64,000 nucleotides of DNA from Nodosilinea sp. FACHB-131 (lineage in GTDB: Bacteria; Cyanobacteriota; Cyanobacteriia; Phormidesmidales; Phormidesmidaceae). A program made the translations under genes and the position numbers. Shown here in pieces: positions 43,204 through 51,386 of this stretch (positions are counted from its first letter, which is position 1; each line of letters starts with the position of its first letter). The stretch covers positions 124,001 through 188,000 of the forward strand of contig NZ_JACJOF010000016.1 in assembly GCF_014695395.1 (NCBI RefSeq), written 5' to 3'. The notes under the pieces are model-generated. The model worked only from the letters and a program-made list of their open reading frames with translations, did no database searches and was not told the origin of the DNA.

Positions 43204-44106
43204 TTACTTCACTTCTACTAGTGGGAGATCAGATAATATCTTTTGTTCTTCTTCTACCTTAAGAAAAAGTAGTTCACCATTAGCATCCCTTGCTTCTCTA
43301 AACTTTCCTGCAACATAACCTTCCTCCGGAGTCAACTCTTTAATATAATCTGGCTTCAGGTCTTTGCGCACAAAGAAAGCATTGTTTCCCGCAGAATTGC
43401 ATCCAACAAATGTGTATCCTTTCTCCTCTGCTAAGAAATACAGAGCTTTTAGTGATGCTCCATAATAGATCATGGAGTAGTGGGCATGAGAACGGACGAA
43501 ATTTTCATTATATGGGGTAGTGACTGCTCTGTCTTTACCGAATCTAGAATTATATTCAGCGATAACTATTGCAGGGTTTATAGTACTGATTTCCTTCCAA
43601 ACCCAATAATCGTTTCCATCAATATCGACGGATAAAATACCAATGTCACCTTTAATACCATTTTCAGAAAGAATGATATTAATATTTTCTTTCGTAATAA
43701 AAGCGTGAACTGCTTTCAGGTTATACCTCCAATAGATTGGATCGTTTTTTATGTGATCAACATTACTCTTGTCTCCATCTATTACCAAGCCAGACCAATT
43801 GTTATTGACAAGAAGAAATCTAGTGTTAGATTCTGAATAGTTTTCAACGCCAAATTCAACGAATACTTTCCGAGATACTTCTATGTGGCGTAAAAGAAAT
43901 TGAATAATTCCATCTTCTCCCCACTGAGAAAAAGTTCTAAATTCATGACTGAGAAGATCCTTACTATCTAAGTGCTGATTTTGGCGAGCTTCTATTCTTC
44001 CTAAGGACTCTTGAATTTTCCCTAAAGTAACTTTTAACTCCTTCAAAAGGGAAAGAACTTTGTACAACAAATTCAGTTTATCATTTGCTTTCTTTAGCCA
44101 ATTCAT
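43204..44106 (-). CDS. Methyltransferase-like protein with N-terminal coiled coil
   Basis: I do not know this protein by name. Its 300 residues start with a helical, probably coiled-coil stretch (about 5-50, LNLLYKVLSLLKELKVTLGK, IQESLGRIEARQNQ). Then comes a region resembling the FkbM fold: FSQWGEDGIIQFLLRHI, VFVEFGVENYSESNTRFLLV, SGLVIDGDKSNVDHI and ILSVDIDGNDYWVWKEI. The SAM loop is altered (EFGVENYSES instead of DVGANxG), so the methyl donor or activity may differ. Its 5' end overlaps the fusion gene by 26 bp. It is AT-rich like its neighbours. Confidence 0.7.
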   Translation of the reverse strand: MNWLKKANDKLNLLYKVLSLLKELKVTLGKIQESLGRIEARQNQHLDSKDLLSHEFRTFSQWGEDGIIQFLLRHIEVSRKVFVEFGVENYSESNTRFLLVNNNWSGLVIDGDKSNVDHIKNDPIYWRYNLKAVHAFITKENINIILSENGIKGDIGILSVDIDGNDYWVWKEISTINPAIVIAEYNSRFGKDRAVTTPYNENFVRSHAHYSMIYYGASLKALYFLAEEKGYTFVGCNSAGNNAFFVRKDLKPDYIKELTPEEGYVAGKFREARDANGELLFLKVEEEQKILSDLPLVEVK

Positions 44107-45691
44107 CTTTCAAATCAATCTCTAAGTTTTTGACAACTTTTGCTGGATTCCCAGCGACAAGAACGTATTCAGGAACATCTTTTGTAACTACTGAACAGGC
44201 AGCTACTATTGAGCCCTTTCCAATCTTTACACCTTTTAGAACCGTGGAATTAAACCCTATCCACACGTCACTATCTATCCAAATAGGCGCAGATTTTATA
44301 TCATAATCATCTGTCCTGGGATGACCACTTGACATAATATGGCGAAAATGTAGGTATCTCAACTGGGAATTAGTCGAATGTGAATTTGTATCATGGATGT
44401 TTACATTGTGTGAAATAAACACACGATCACCAATCTGAATTGAACTTGATGACCAAATTCTAGTGCCTTCGCCTATATAACAATCAGTACCTATACTAAT
44501 TTTGCCATCATGAGCAAATACAAGCAGTTCACCTCTTACAACTGAGTCTTTATTTACTCTTATTAAGTTAGAATCTTCAGCTAAGTTTGTGATCTTAGCT
44601 TCAGGGAAAATCTTTGCTGATGGATCCAATTGGATGCTTTTATCTAGAAGAATGCGCCTTTCTAATAATTCACTGTATTGAATTACATTTCTTAAGAAAA
44701 TCGATAACCCATATTTTGCCTTATCCAATCTTAAGCGCTTTACTACATTCTGATTCCTAAGCGGTTTAAAGTACTTCTGTAATATTGCTTTTAATTTTAT
44801 TTTTAAGAAAGCTGTTGTGCCAATAATGGATTTAGGAGATGAAGTAGGCACCAATTGTGATTGTTGGTCATAATCGTAATCAACCATAGTCACAAGTCGT
44901 TTCTTTAGAGGAAATGTGATCTCACTGTGCTTGAGTTGAGCATAAATAGATTCTCTATTTTTTGTGTGAGTAGCATCCTCTCTAAAACCAAGGTTGGCCA
45001 CTAGGTTAACAGAAGGTACAATTGATAAACCCGATTGAATCAGCCTAGCAAAAAGCCATTGATAGTCCCAAGTGTCAATTTCACCACTATAAGTTTCACA
45101 GAAAGCTCTATACCAGGTAGGGACTTGTTGCTTTTTGACAAGAATGTCGTGAATGCTGCTCTTGATCTTTTCATCGGCCCAGAGCTCTAAGTTATAGTCA
45201 TAGAAAGACCAGGCTCTTTTCCAAGAAGCCCAGCCCCAGATTCCACCATATTGAGAAAAGTGATAGCTCTGGGTATTAGATTCCCATTTCCCCAAAAGAT
45301 TTGTGCCAGAAATCTGCATAACTCGTTCATCATATCTATACTCCTTCAGCAGCTCATCGCAAAAAAGGAAAAAGCTCGAATGAGGCAGGCAATCATCTTC
45401 CAGAATTATTGCTTCTTCAACTTTCTCAAAAGCCCAAGTTATACCTTGAGAGACATTTTTGCCACAGCCTAAGTTGCTATTTGAGTAGCGCCTTATCACT
45501 TCGCAATCCCAATCTACTTGCTCAGTCACAGCCCTAGCCTGCTGGCATAGTTCGGCTTCAACTTCATTGCGGGGACCATCGGCGACTACGAGTAAGATTT
45601 TAGGTTGGGCCTGGCGAATTGCCTCAAATACGCGGGCAGTGAGGTCAGGGCGACGAAAGATTAGAAAGACAACTGGGGTGGCGCAAGGCAT
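44081..45691 (-). CDS. Fusion of a GNT-I-like glycosyltransferase and a hexapeptide acetyltransferase
   Basis: The 536-residue protein has two enzymatic parts. Residues about 5-275 are a GT-A-like domain (PVVFLIFRRPDLTARVFEAI, the metal site AIILEDDCLPHSSFF at 95-109, and GGIWGWASWKRAWSFYD). Residues about 355-525 are a left-handed beta-helix acyltransferase (KISIGTDCYIGEGTRIWSSS, RVFISHNVNIHDTNSHS with likely catalytic His, IWIDSDVWIGFNSTVLKGV, and VVAGNPAK-like end LVAGNPAKVVKNL). About 80 basic residues join them. Transferring a sugar and O-acetylating it by one polypeptide is the simplest reading. The two domains are in one uninterrupted frame. Substrates are unknown. Confidence 0.85.
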   Translation of the reverse strand: MPCATPVVFLIFRRPDLTARVFEAIRQAQPKILLVVADGPRNEVEAELCQQARAVTEQVDWDCEVIRRYSNSNLGCGKNVSQGITWAFEKVEEAIILEDDCLPHSSFFLFCDELLKEYRYDERVMQISGTNLLGKWESNTQSYHFSQYGGIWGWASWKRAWSFYDYNLELWADEKIKSSIHDILVKKQQVPTWYRAFCETYSGEIDTWDYQWLFARLIQSGLSIVPSVNLVANLGFREDATHTKNRESIYAQLKHSEITFPLKKRLVTMVDYDYDQQSQLVPTSSPKSIIGTTAFLKIKLKAILQKYFKPLRNQNVVKRLRLDKAKYGLSIFLRNVIQYSELLERRILLDKSIQLDPSAKIFPEAKITNLAEDSNLIRVNKDSVVRGELLVFAHDGKISIGTDCYIGEGTRIWSSSSIQIGDRVFISHNVNIHDTNSHSTNSQLRYLHFRHIMSSGHPRTDDYDIKSAPIWIDSDVWIGFNSTVLKGVKIGKGSIVAACSVVTKDVPEYVLVAGNPAKVVKNLEIDLKDELAKESK

Positions 45692-45694
45692 ACG

Positions 45695-46432
45695 TTATGT
45701 AGAAACTAGTCGATAAAATGACGTGTTAAATGTTTTAGCAAATAGCTCATAGCCTTGATGGCTTAATAGAGAGCCTATTTCAGTAGGCGATGATACTATA
45801 GAATTTATCGACGAGGATAATTCTTCTACCAAAATGACCTTGGGCTTATATTTTGACCAGTCGTTAGATAGTAATACCTGATAATCTAACCCTTCGACAT
45901 CAATATTCAAGAAGTCAATCACTTGATCTACTAGTAAATACTGATCGAGAATCTCTGAAAGCCTTCTGGTTTTGATTAGGCTTTTATCTATAATTTTGTA
46001 GTTGGTCATCTCACCTCTTTCAACAGAGACTTTTTCGGAAAAGCTATTTAAGGCAGGCTCATCAAACATGTAGTAATTCAAAGTCTCTTGAGAGTCAGAA
46101 ATTGCCGCTTCTACGTTAATATCTTCTGGACGTAGTTCTTCAAATTGCTTCATGCTGCCTGGCATAGCATCAATATTAATGCCTTTCCACCCTCTAAGAT
46201 AAAAGAGATAAGTGTTTGAAAACCGTTGGGGATGGTGAGCTCCAACATCGACATAGAAACCTTGATTTTGATACTCAAAGATTCTACACAAAATTCGATC
46301 TTCACCCTCTTGTGAGAAAGATAAGTTATGATGACTATAGATATTTAGAGGATAAATGAATGTATCCTCAACAGACACCTTTACCAACTTCTTTAGTCGG
46401 TTAAGATACTTTACAGGCTGAATCTTAACCAT
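45695..46432 (-). CDS. FkbM family methyltransferase
   Basis: The 245-residue protein contains the FkbM pattern. Motif LSFSQEGEDRILCRIFEYQ is followed by the SAM loop GFYVDVGAHHPQRFSNTYLF and the acidic strand WKGINIDAMPGSM. VIDFLNIDVEGLDYQVLLSN and KPKVILVEELSSS complete it. It probably methylates a sugar hydroxyl. It lies 3 bp before the fusion gene and 41 bp after another methyltransferase-like gene. The sequence is AT-rich. Confidence 0.88.
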   Translation of the reverse strand: MVKIQPVKYLNRLKKLVKVSVEDTFIYPLNIYSHHNLSFSQEGEDRILCRIFEYQNQGFYVDVGAHHPQRFSNTYLFYLRGWKGINIDAMPGSMKQFEELRPEDINVEAAISDSQETLNYYMFDEPALNSFSEKVSVERGEMTNYKIIDKSLIKTRRLSEILDQYLLVDQVIDFLNIDVEGLDYQVLLSNDWSKYKPKVILVEELSSSINSIVSSPTEIGSLLSHQGYELFAKTFNTSFYRLVST

Positions 46433-46473
46433 TTTTATTTAGATTAAATAAAGCAGAATCAATCAAGTAGAGT

Positions 46474-47205
46474 TTAGTTCTTTTTGCTGCGTGAATCATA
46501 CTCAGATATTTGATGAATTCCTGCTTTAGAAACTTTAGGTTGGATTCCATCTTTTGGGGTAAATCGAAAGTCCCGACGTAAGTACAGTGAAGTAGTCCAA
46601 GAATAGGGGTTTATGGGGCCAAAACCGTGCATGTCTACCTCGATCAAATCACAGACAACCCTTAAAAACTCAGATGTTTTAGGATGCCAGTCTGAATTGT
46701 CTAATATGATAAAGCCGCCATCATTCAAGTGGTTTATGGCCCTAAGGGCGCAATCATGTCTTCGCAAAGAGTCTATAATTATTAGATCGAACTTTGAAAA
46801 TGATTCATCTATAGCTTCAGCAAACACTGCCTCTTCTTGAAAGAGAATTTTTTGGTTTGGAAGCATTCTTTGAGAGCCATACTCATACCATTCTGGATCG
46901 CTTTCAATACTCGTGATTTGCTTGCAGCGGCTGGCAAAAAACTGAGATGAGTTGCCAGAACCCCATTCAAAAATAGACTTATCACTCAAGTCTAACTGAG
47001 CTAAATATTCAATGGCAGGATAGGTAAACCAGGGCAAGGGCTCTTGATTTGCACCTACTGGCTTTTGTTCTAGTCTTGTCTCTTGGTATCCATATTTGTC
47101 TTTTAGATTAGATACTAAGCCTTCTAAGCTTTTGTCACAGGGGAAGAGATTAAATTGGCTCATAACCCTACGAAAAGCTCTGTATAGTAATGGCTGATTA
47201 GGCAT
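46474..47205 (-). CDS. SAM-dependent methyltransferase-like protein
   Basis: This 243-residue class I methyltransferase-like protein has motif I KSIFEWGSGNSSQFFASRCK, followed by QITSIESDPEWYEYGSQRM and FDLIIIDSLRRHDCALRAIN. GGFIILDNSDWHP completes the fold. It may use SAM, but no acceptor is evident. Its start overlaps the Wzt gene end by 8 bp, so it is translated together with the ABC exporter. That position suggests a role in capping the glycan before export, as methyltransferases do in some ABC-dependent O-antigen systems; this is inference. Confidence 0.78.
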   Translation of the reverse strand: MPNQPLLYRAFRRVMSQFNLFPCDKSLEGLVSNLKDKYGYQETRLEQKPVGANQEPLPWFTYPAIEYLAQLDLSDKSIFEWGSGNSSQFFASRCKQITSIESDPEWYEYGSQRMLPNQKILFQEEAVFAEAIDESFSKFDLIIIDSLRRHDCALRAINHLNDGGFIILDNSDWHPKTSEFLRVVCDLIEVDMHGFGPINPYSWTTSLYLRRDFRFTPKDGIQPKVSKAGIHQISEYDSRSKKN

Positions 47206-48490
47206 ATTTATATGATTTTTTGTTCATCGAAAAATCGATTAGGATGCTTTTCCCCTGATAGCCAGCCGGGCAATGCTTGCCTGTACCGTAAAAGTCTCCT
47301 CCCTCAACAGTAAACTGAATTCCTTCAGTAATCCAGTCTTGAATGATGCTATTAGATTCGGCAAAAAGTGTTAATGAATAAATTCCTTCGGAAAGAGGTA
47401 GTCTTTCGATGCAAAAGTCTATACAGTCGTCGGCTCTAATATCGACTGCGTCTTGGCATATCATTTCAGTTGAAAGCACAATGCTAGCTCCAGATGTGCT
47501 CGTTATAGCAATACCTATGCGACAGTTCTTATGTATAAGTTTTTCTGAAAAGCTAGAAAAACATAAACGAAAGATCAGCTTTTCTCCAGACAATGCAGCA
47601 GTAACTGATCGTCCTTGGGAACTCAATAATTCCAGCTTTGAAAACCTTAATGCTCCTTCTCCTCGGCGCTGAGCAATTGAATGCAGGTTACTCCAATCCT
47701 CAGAAGCAGTTCCCTCATTGAGATAAAGCTGGATTATAGCGCCCGGATTACCTATTGCTTGAACTTGGCCATTGTTTAGAAAAATAACTTGATTGCACAG
47801 GCTTTGTATTGTTGCCATGTTGTGGCTCACGAATAGAACTGTTCTTCCTTCTTTTTCTGCTACATCTTCCATCTTTCCTAAGCACTTCTTTTGAAAGGCT
47901 GCATCACCTACCGCAAGCACTTCGTCAACAACTAGAATCTCTGGCTCTAGGTGTGCTGCCACCGAAAATGCCAACCGCACATACATTCCACTGCTATACC
48001 GTTTGACGGGCGTATCTAAAAACTTTTCTACCTCTGCAAAGGCAACAATTGCATCAAACTGGCGGTGAATATCTAGCTTGCTCATTCCCAAGATGGCGCC
48101 GTTGAGATAAATATTTTCTCGCCCGGTTAGCTCGGGGTGAAATCCAGTGCCAACCTCTAATAAACTGGCTACCCGTCCTTTGATGCTAATGTGTCCCCTA
48201 GTCGGCTCCGTAATACGGCTGAGCACTTTGAGGAGGGTGGATTTGCCTGCGCCGTTGCGGCCAATGATGCCAATGCGATCGCCCCTTTTGACCTCAAACG
48301 AAACATCTTTTAGAGCCCAAAACTCCTCTGAGTTTGACTTTTGGTGTTTAGTTTTTGGGTTGAAAATTTGGGTGATATCTTTGGCTTTGTTAGCCAATAC
48401 ATCTCGCAGAGCCGTGTAGCGCTCTTGCTGCTGCTGGCCAATGATATATTTTTTGCTCAAATTTTCAACACGAATTACAGTATCAGACAT
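47198..48490 (-). CDS. Polysaccharide ABC exporter ATP-binding protein (Wzt-like) with C-terminal glycan-recognition domain
   Basis: The 430-residue protein begins with an ABC ATPase: Walker A GRNGAGKST (77-85), signature YSSGM (165-169), Walker B ILVVDE (185-190) and the switch His in FVSHNMATI. Residues about 270-420 form a beta-rich domain like that of Wzt (EKLIFRLCFSS, CRIGIAITSTSGASIVLSTE, GIYSLTLFAESNSIIQDW). In E. coli O8/O9a this domain binds the modified chain end. It therefore implies export of a chain bearing a terminal modification. It forms one unit with the permease 41 bp upstream. The C-terminal third is AT-rich, unlike the ATPase part. Confidence 0.93.
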   Translation of the reverse strand: MSDTVIRVENLSKKYIIGQQQQERYTALRDVLANKAKDITQIFNPKTKHQKSNSEEFWALKDVSFEVKRGDRIGIIGRNGAGKSTLLKVLSRITEPTRGHISIKGRVASLLEVGTGFHPELTGRENIYLNGAILGMSKLDIHRQFDAIVAFAEVEKFLDTPVKRYSSGMYVRLAFSVAAHLEPEILVVDEVLAVGDAAFQKKCLGKMEDVAEKEGRTVLFVSHNMATIQSLCNQVIFLNNGQVQAIGNPGAIIQLYLNEGTASEDWSNLHSIAQRRGEGALRFSKLELLSSQGRSVTAALSGEKLIFRLCFSSFSEKLIHKNCRIGIAITSTSGASIVLSTEMICQDAVDIRADDCIDFCIERLPLSEGIYSLTLFAESNSIIQDWITEGIQFTVEGGDFYGTGKHCPAGYQGKSILIDFSMNKKSYKYA

Positions 48491-48531
48491 GCTAGCCGTC
48501 GGTGAAGGTCGTGGTGTAAAAGCATCGGCTG

Positions 48532-49398
48532 CTAAATCACGTCTGCAAAGGTGCGCTCCATCTTGCGGAAATACCAGATGCCAGATACTAGCAGCAGCAT
48601 GACTAGACTCGTCGATAGGGCAAACCCCGGCCAGTAGATGCTGGCCTCATTCCCTAAAATGGCCCAGCGAAAGCCGTCAATAACTCCGACCATGGGATTT
48701 AACGAGTACAGCAGCCGCCACCGCTCGGGCACAATGCTGCTGCTAAACCCTACCGGAGAAATATAGAGGCCAAACTGAACCAAAAACGGCACAATATAGC
48801 GAAAATCGCGATACTGCACATTTAGGGAAGCCATCCACAGCCCTACACCCATAGAGGCTGCTAAGGCAATTATGGTAAATAGCGGTAGGGTTACGATTCG
48901 CCAGCTAGGCACATAGGTAAACCACACCATGAGCGCCACCAAAATGATGCCAGAGATGGCAAAGTCTACAAAGCTAACCACTACGGCACTAGTGGGTACT
49001 ACCAAGCGAGGAAAATATACCTTTGATAGTAAGTTAGCGTTAGCGATCAGGCTATTGCTGCACTCTGATAAAGCGGTGGAAAATAGCTGCCAGGGTAGCA
49101 TGGCCGAAAATACTAAAATGGGGTAGGGCACCCCGTTCGATGGCAAGTTGGCTAAACGGCCAAACACCACTGTAAACACCACCATTGTCAGAAATGGCCG
49201 AATGAGCGCCCACGCCACTCCTATAGCAGTTTGCTTGTAGCGCACTAAAATATCGCGCCAGGCTAAAAAATAAAATAGCTCTCGATAGCGCCAGATATCT
49301 TGCCAGTAGTTTTTCTCTGTGCGGCCTGCTTCAATAATCAGCTCGGCCTCTCCGGGAGCACTCGATTCCCGGCGCCGCTTAATCTTCAGCTTGGTCAT
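48532..49398 (-). CDS. Polysaccharide ABC exporter permease (Wzm-like)
   Basis: The 288-residue protein has six predicted membrane helices of the ABC-2 type: WALIRPFLTMVVFTVVFG, LVFSAMLPWQLFSTALSE, VVSFVDFAISGIILVALMVW and VMLLLVSGIWYFRKMERTFA among them. The central QYRDFRYIVPFLVQFGLYIS and SLNPMVGVIDGFRWAILG are hallmark segments of O-antigen/teichoic acid export permeases. It forms the channel for the lipid-linked glycan together with the downstream ATPase. The N-terminal 35 residues are cytoplasmic. Confidence 0.94.
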   Translation of the reverse strand: MTKLKIKRRRESSAPGEAELIIEAGRTEKNYWQDIWRYRELFYFLAWRDILVRYKQTAIGVAWALIRPFLTMVVFTVVFGRLANLPSNGVPYPILVFSAMLPWQLFSTALSECSNSLIANANLLSKVYFPRLVVPTSAVVVSFVDFAISGIILVALMVWFTYVPSWRIVTLPLFTIIALAASMGVGLWMASLNVQYRDFRYIVPFLVQFGLYISPVGFSSSIVPERWRLLYSLNPMVGVIDGFRWAILGNEASIYWPGFALSTSLVMLLLVSGIWYFRKMERTFADVI

Positions 49399-49431
49399 TG
49401 AGGGTTACTTGAGACAGAGTCAAGCGCTAGT

Positions 49432-49857
49432 TTAGCCAATGCGGCGAAAGTCTTTGATGCCCTGGTATTGGGTTTGGCGAGCCTGTCGGCGGGTAAACTC
49501 GCTAACGCTGGGGTTGCCGGTGGGCAGAATGACGCCGCTGGCCTGCATCCAGAGGTGTTCTGGTGCGGCTACAACTATGTATCGGTTAGCGACGGTTCTG
49601 TGGACGTGGTACCAGCGGGTTTCTTGGCAGTGATCGCACCAGAAGGCCTCAAGCCATTCACCGGTCAAGGGGACGGTGCCGTAACCGGCAATCACGGTGA
49701 GCGATCGCAGCCGGCTTAACCCCCGCTGCTGGAGATGCTCGGGCTCAGTGGTGTAGAGCGGATACTTTTGGCTGACGCTGTCGAGGTAGGTGCCATGGTC
49801 GGGACAATATATGGCGCGTCGTTTAGGGCGGCTGCGATTGCGGCGGGGCTGAGTCAT
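49432..49857 (-). CDS. Small Cys/His-containing protein, function unknown
   Basis: This is a 141-residue protein I cannot assign. The N-terminus is strongly basic (PRRNRSRPKRRAIYCPDHG). CPDH (about 18-21) and CDHC (about 74-77, in FWCDHCQETRWYHVH) could form a split zinc site. A short strand-rich region, TVIAGYGTVPLTGEWLEAFW, lies between. There is no signal peptide or membrane segment. It lies 33 bp upstream of the Wzm gene on the same strand, so it may be co-expressed with the exporter; a regulatory or nucleic-acid-binding role is only a guess. Confidence 0.65.
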   Translation of the reverse strand: MTQPRRNRSRPKRRAIYCPDHGTYLDSVSQKYPLYTTEPEHLQQRGLSRLRSLTVIAGYGTVPLTGEWLEAFWCDHCQETRWYHVHRTVANRYIVVAAPEHLWMQASGVILPTGNPSVSEFTRRQARQTQYQGIKDFRRIG

Positions 49858-49934
49858 AGGGAAAAAATGGCAAAGAGCACAGGGCTAACTAACAGGCGTT
49901 GGATAAAGATGGCCACACCCGTCCTGGGCTACGG

Positions 49935-49955
49935 CCTCGGCAGTGGTTGCCGAGG
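49935..49955. other. Perfect 8-bp hairpin between two locus genes
   Basis: CCTCGGCA and TGCCGAGG surround a 5-base loop in the 227-bp gap between a glycosyltransferase gene and the Cys/His protein gene. No T-run follows on either strand. It could weaken read-through or protect mRNA; no role is established. Confidence 0.4.
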
Positions 49956-50084
49956 TTGCGGGGGAGAGACTGAGATCGCAGTGACCGTCAAAGCCCACTC
50001 CATGCCAGAAGGGTACAGGATTTATTGAATTAGGCAAGGGCTAGAGCCAGGTTTTTTAAGATTCTTTTGCCGTGTTTGGTGTAG

Positions 50085-51386
50085 TTAGGGACGAGAGACG
50101 GTAGCCTTGGGCACCTCAGTCAGCGGGGGCGCTACTGGAGTCCGCAGACAAGCTTTTACAACCTCAAAGTAACGGTCGGTACCCTGCTCGGGGGTAAACT
50201 TTTGCTGCATGTAGTGGCGACCTCGGTTGCCCATCTGTTGAACTAGGGCTGGATTGGCCACCAGGGTACGAATAAAATTGGCCAGCCCAGCGCTATCGCC
50301 ATTGCTAAAGGCACGGCCAAACTCCCCTTCGGCTAGCAGCGATCGCAGATAAGAGTGGGGTTCGCAAATAGCAGCCACAGGTCGGCCCGCCGCTAGGCTG
50401 CCGTATAGTTTGCTGGGAGCCACTAACCCTTCTACCCCTTCTACTAGGCTAACTAAGCTGAGGTCGCAGGCGGTGAGAGAAAAGGGCAGGATTTCTTTTG
50501 CTTGGTAGGGTAAAAACAAACAGTTGGTCAGCGCTGCGCGGGCAGTACGGTCAACACAGAGCTGGCGCTTGGCCCCAGCCCCGATAAATACAAACCTGAC
50601 GGGCTCATGGCGCAGCGCAATAGCTGCTGCCAAGATGGTATCCATGTCGTGGCAGCGCCCCATATTGCCGGAATAGAGCACCGTAAAGACTTGATCGAGC
50701 TGATGGTGTAGAGCAAACCAGTTATCGACCTTTGGCAAGGGAACAATCAAGCTGGGGTCAGCCCAGTTGTGAATTACCGATATTTTGTCGGCGGCTTGGG
50801 GACAGTGATCGACAATACGCTGCTTCATAGTTGGGCTTAACACCACAATCGCCTCAGCCCGGTGCCACGTGCGGCAGTTGAGCCAGCGCCATAGACGCAC
50901 TAGCCAGTGATGCTTTGAGACCACTCCTAAAGCCAAGGCCACTTCGGGGTATAGATCGTACACCACGCATAGGTAGGGCTGGCCAAACAGGCAGTACATC
51001 AGATAGGCCAGCACCGGCAGATAGGGAGGCTCGGTGGTGACTAGCAGCAGCTGGCCGCGACGGTCTGGGTGCAGTAGCTTAATGAGCGATCGCAAACAGT
51101 AGAGTAACCCACCCACTGCGCGTCCCCGAATTCGCCTGGGCCAGAGCCGCGAGGTGCGCGTGCGCCGAATAGTTACTCCCTGGGCCTCCTCCTGCTTGGG
51201 GGCAAGCCTGCGATCGTAGGCGTAGCCGGGCTGTCCTGCAAACACCTGCACCCCTACCCCCTGGCGACTAAAGCTCTGGGCTAGTTCTTCCACAAGCTGC
51301 CCAGTCGCAGCATAGTCGGGTGGGAAAAACTGAGTCAGAATCGAGACCTGCAAGGGAAGGTTGGGCCGGTTGTGGTTTGCTCTCAT
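50085..51386 (-). CDS. GT4 glycosyltransferase, WcaI-like
   Basis: The 433-residue GT-B enzyme starts VSILTQFFPPDYAATGQLVE and has GVGVQVFAGQPGYAYDR, typical of WcaI-like enzymes. The donor half shows FTVLYSGNMGRCHDMDTILA, VRFVFIGAGAKRQL and EGVEGLVAPSKLYGSLAAGR. It is the first glycosyltransferase after the export genes. An 873-bp gap lies upstream and a promoter-like pair lies about 80 bp before its start, so it may open a separate transcript running through the rest of the locus. Confidence 0.9.
   Translation of the reverse strand: MRANHNRPNLPLQVSILTQFFPPDYAATGQLVEELAQSFSRQGVGVQVFAGQPGYAYDRRLAPKQEEAQGVTIRRTRTSRLWPRRIRGRAVGGLLYCLRSLIKLLHPDRRGQLLLVTTEPPYLPVLAYLMYCLFGQPYLCVVYDLYPEVALALGVVSKHHWLVRLWRWLNCRTWHRAEAIVVLSPTMKQRIVDHCPQAADKISVIHNWADPSLIVPLPKVDNWFALHHQLDQVFTVLYSGNMGRCHDMDTILAAAIALRHEPVRFVFIGAGAKRQLCVDRTARAALTNCLFLPYQAKEILPFSLTACDLSLVSLVEGVEGLVAPSKLYGSLAAGRPVAAICEPHSYLRSLLAEGEFGRAFSNGDSAGLANFIRTLVANPALVQQMGNRGRHYMQQKFTPEQGTDRYFEVVKACLRTPVAPPLTEVPKATVSRP

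Noticed and set aside
49735..50028. Open frame of 97 codons on the plus strand
   Set aside because: Mostly antisense to the Cys/His protein gene and then non-coding; no motif and opposite to local gene direction.
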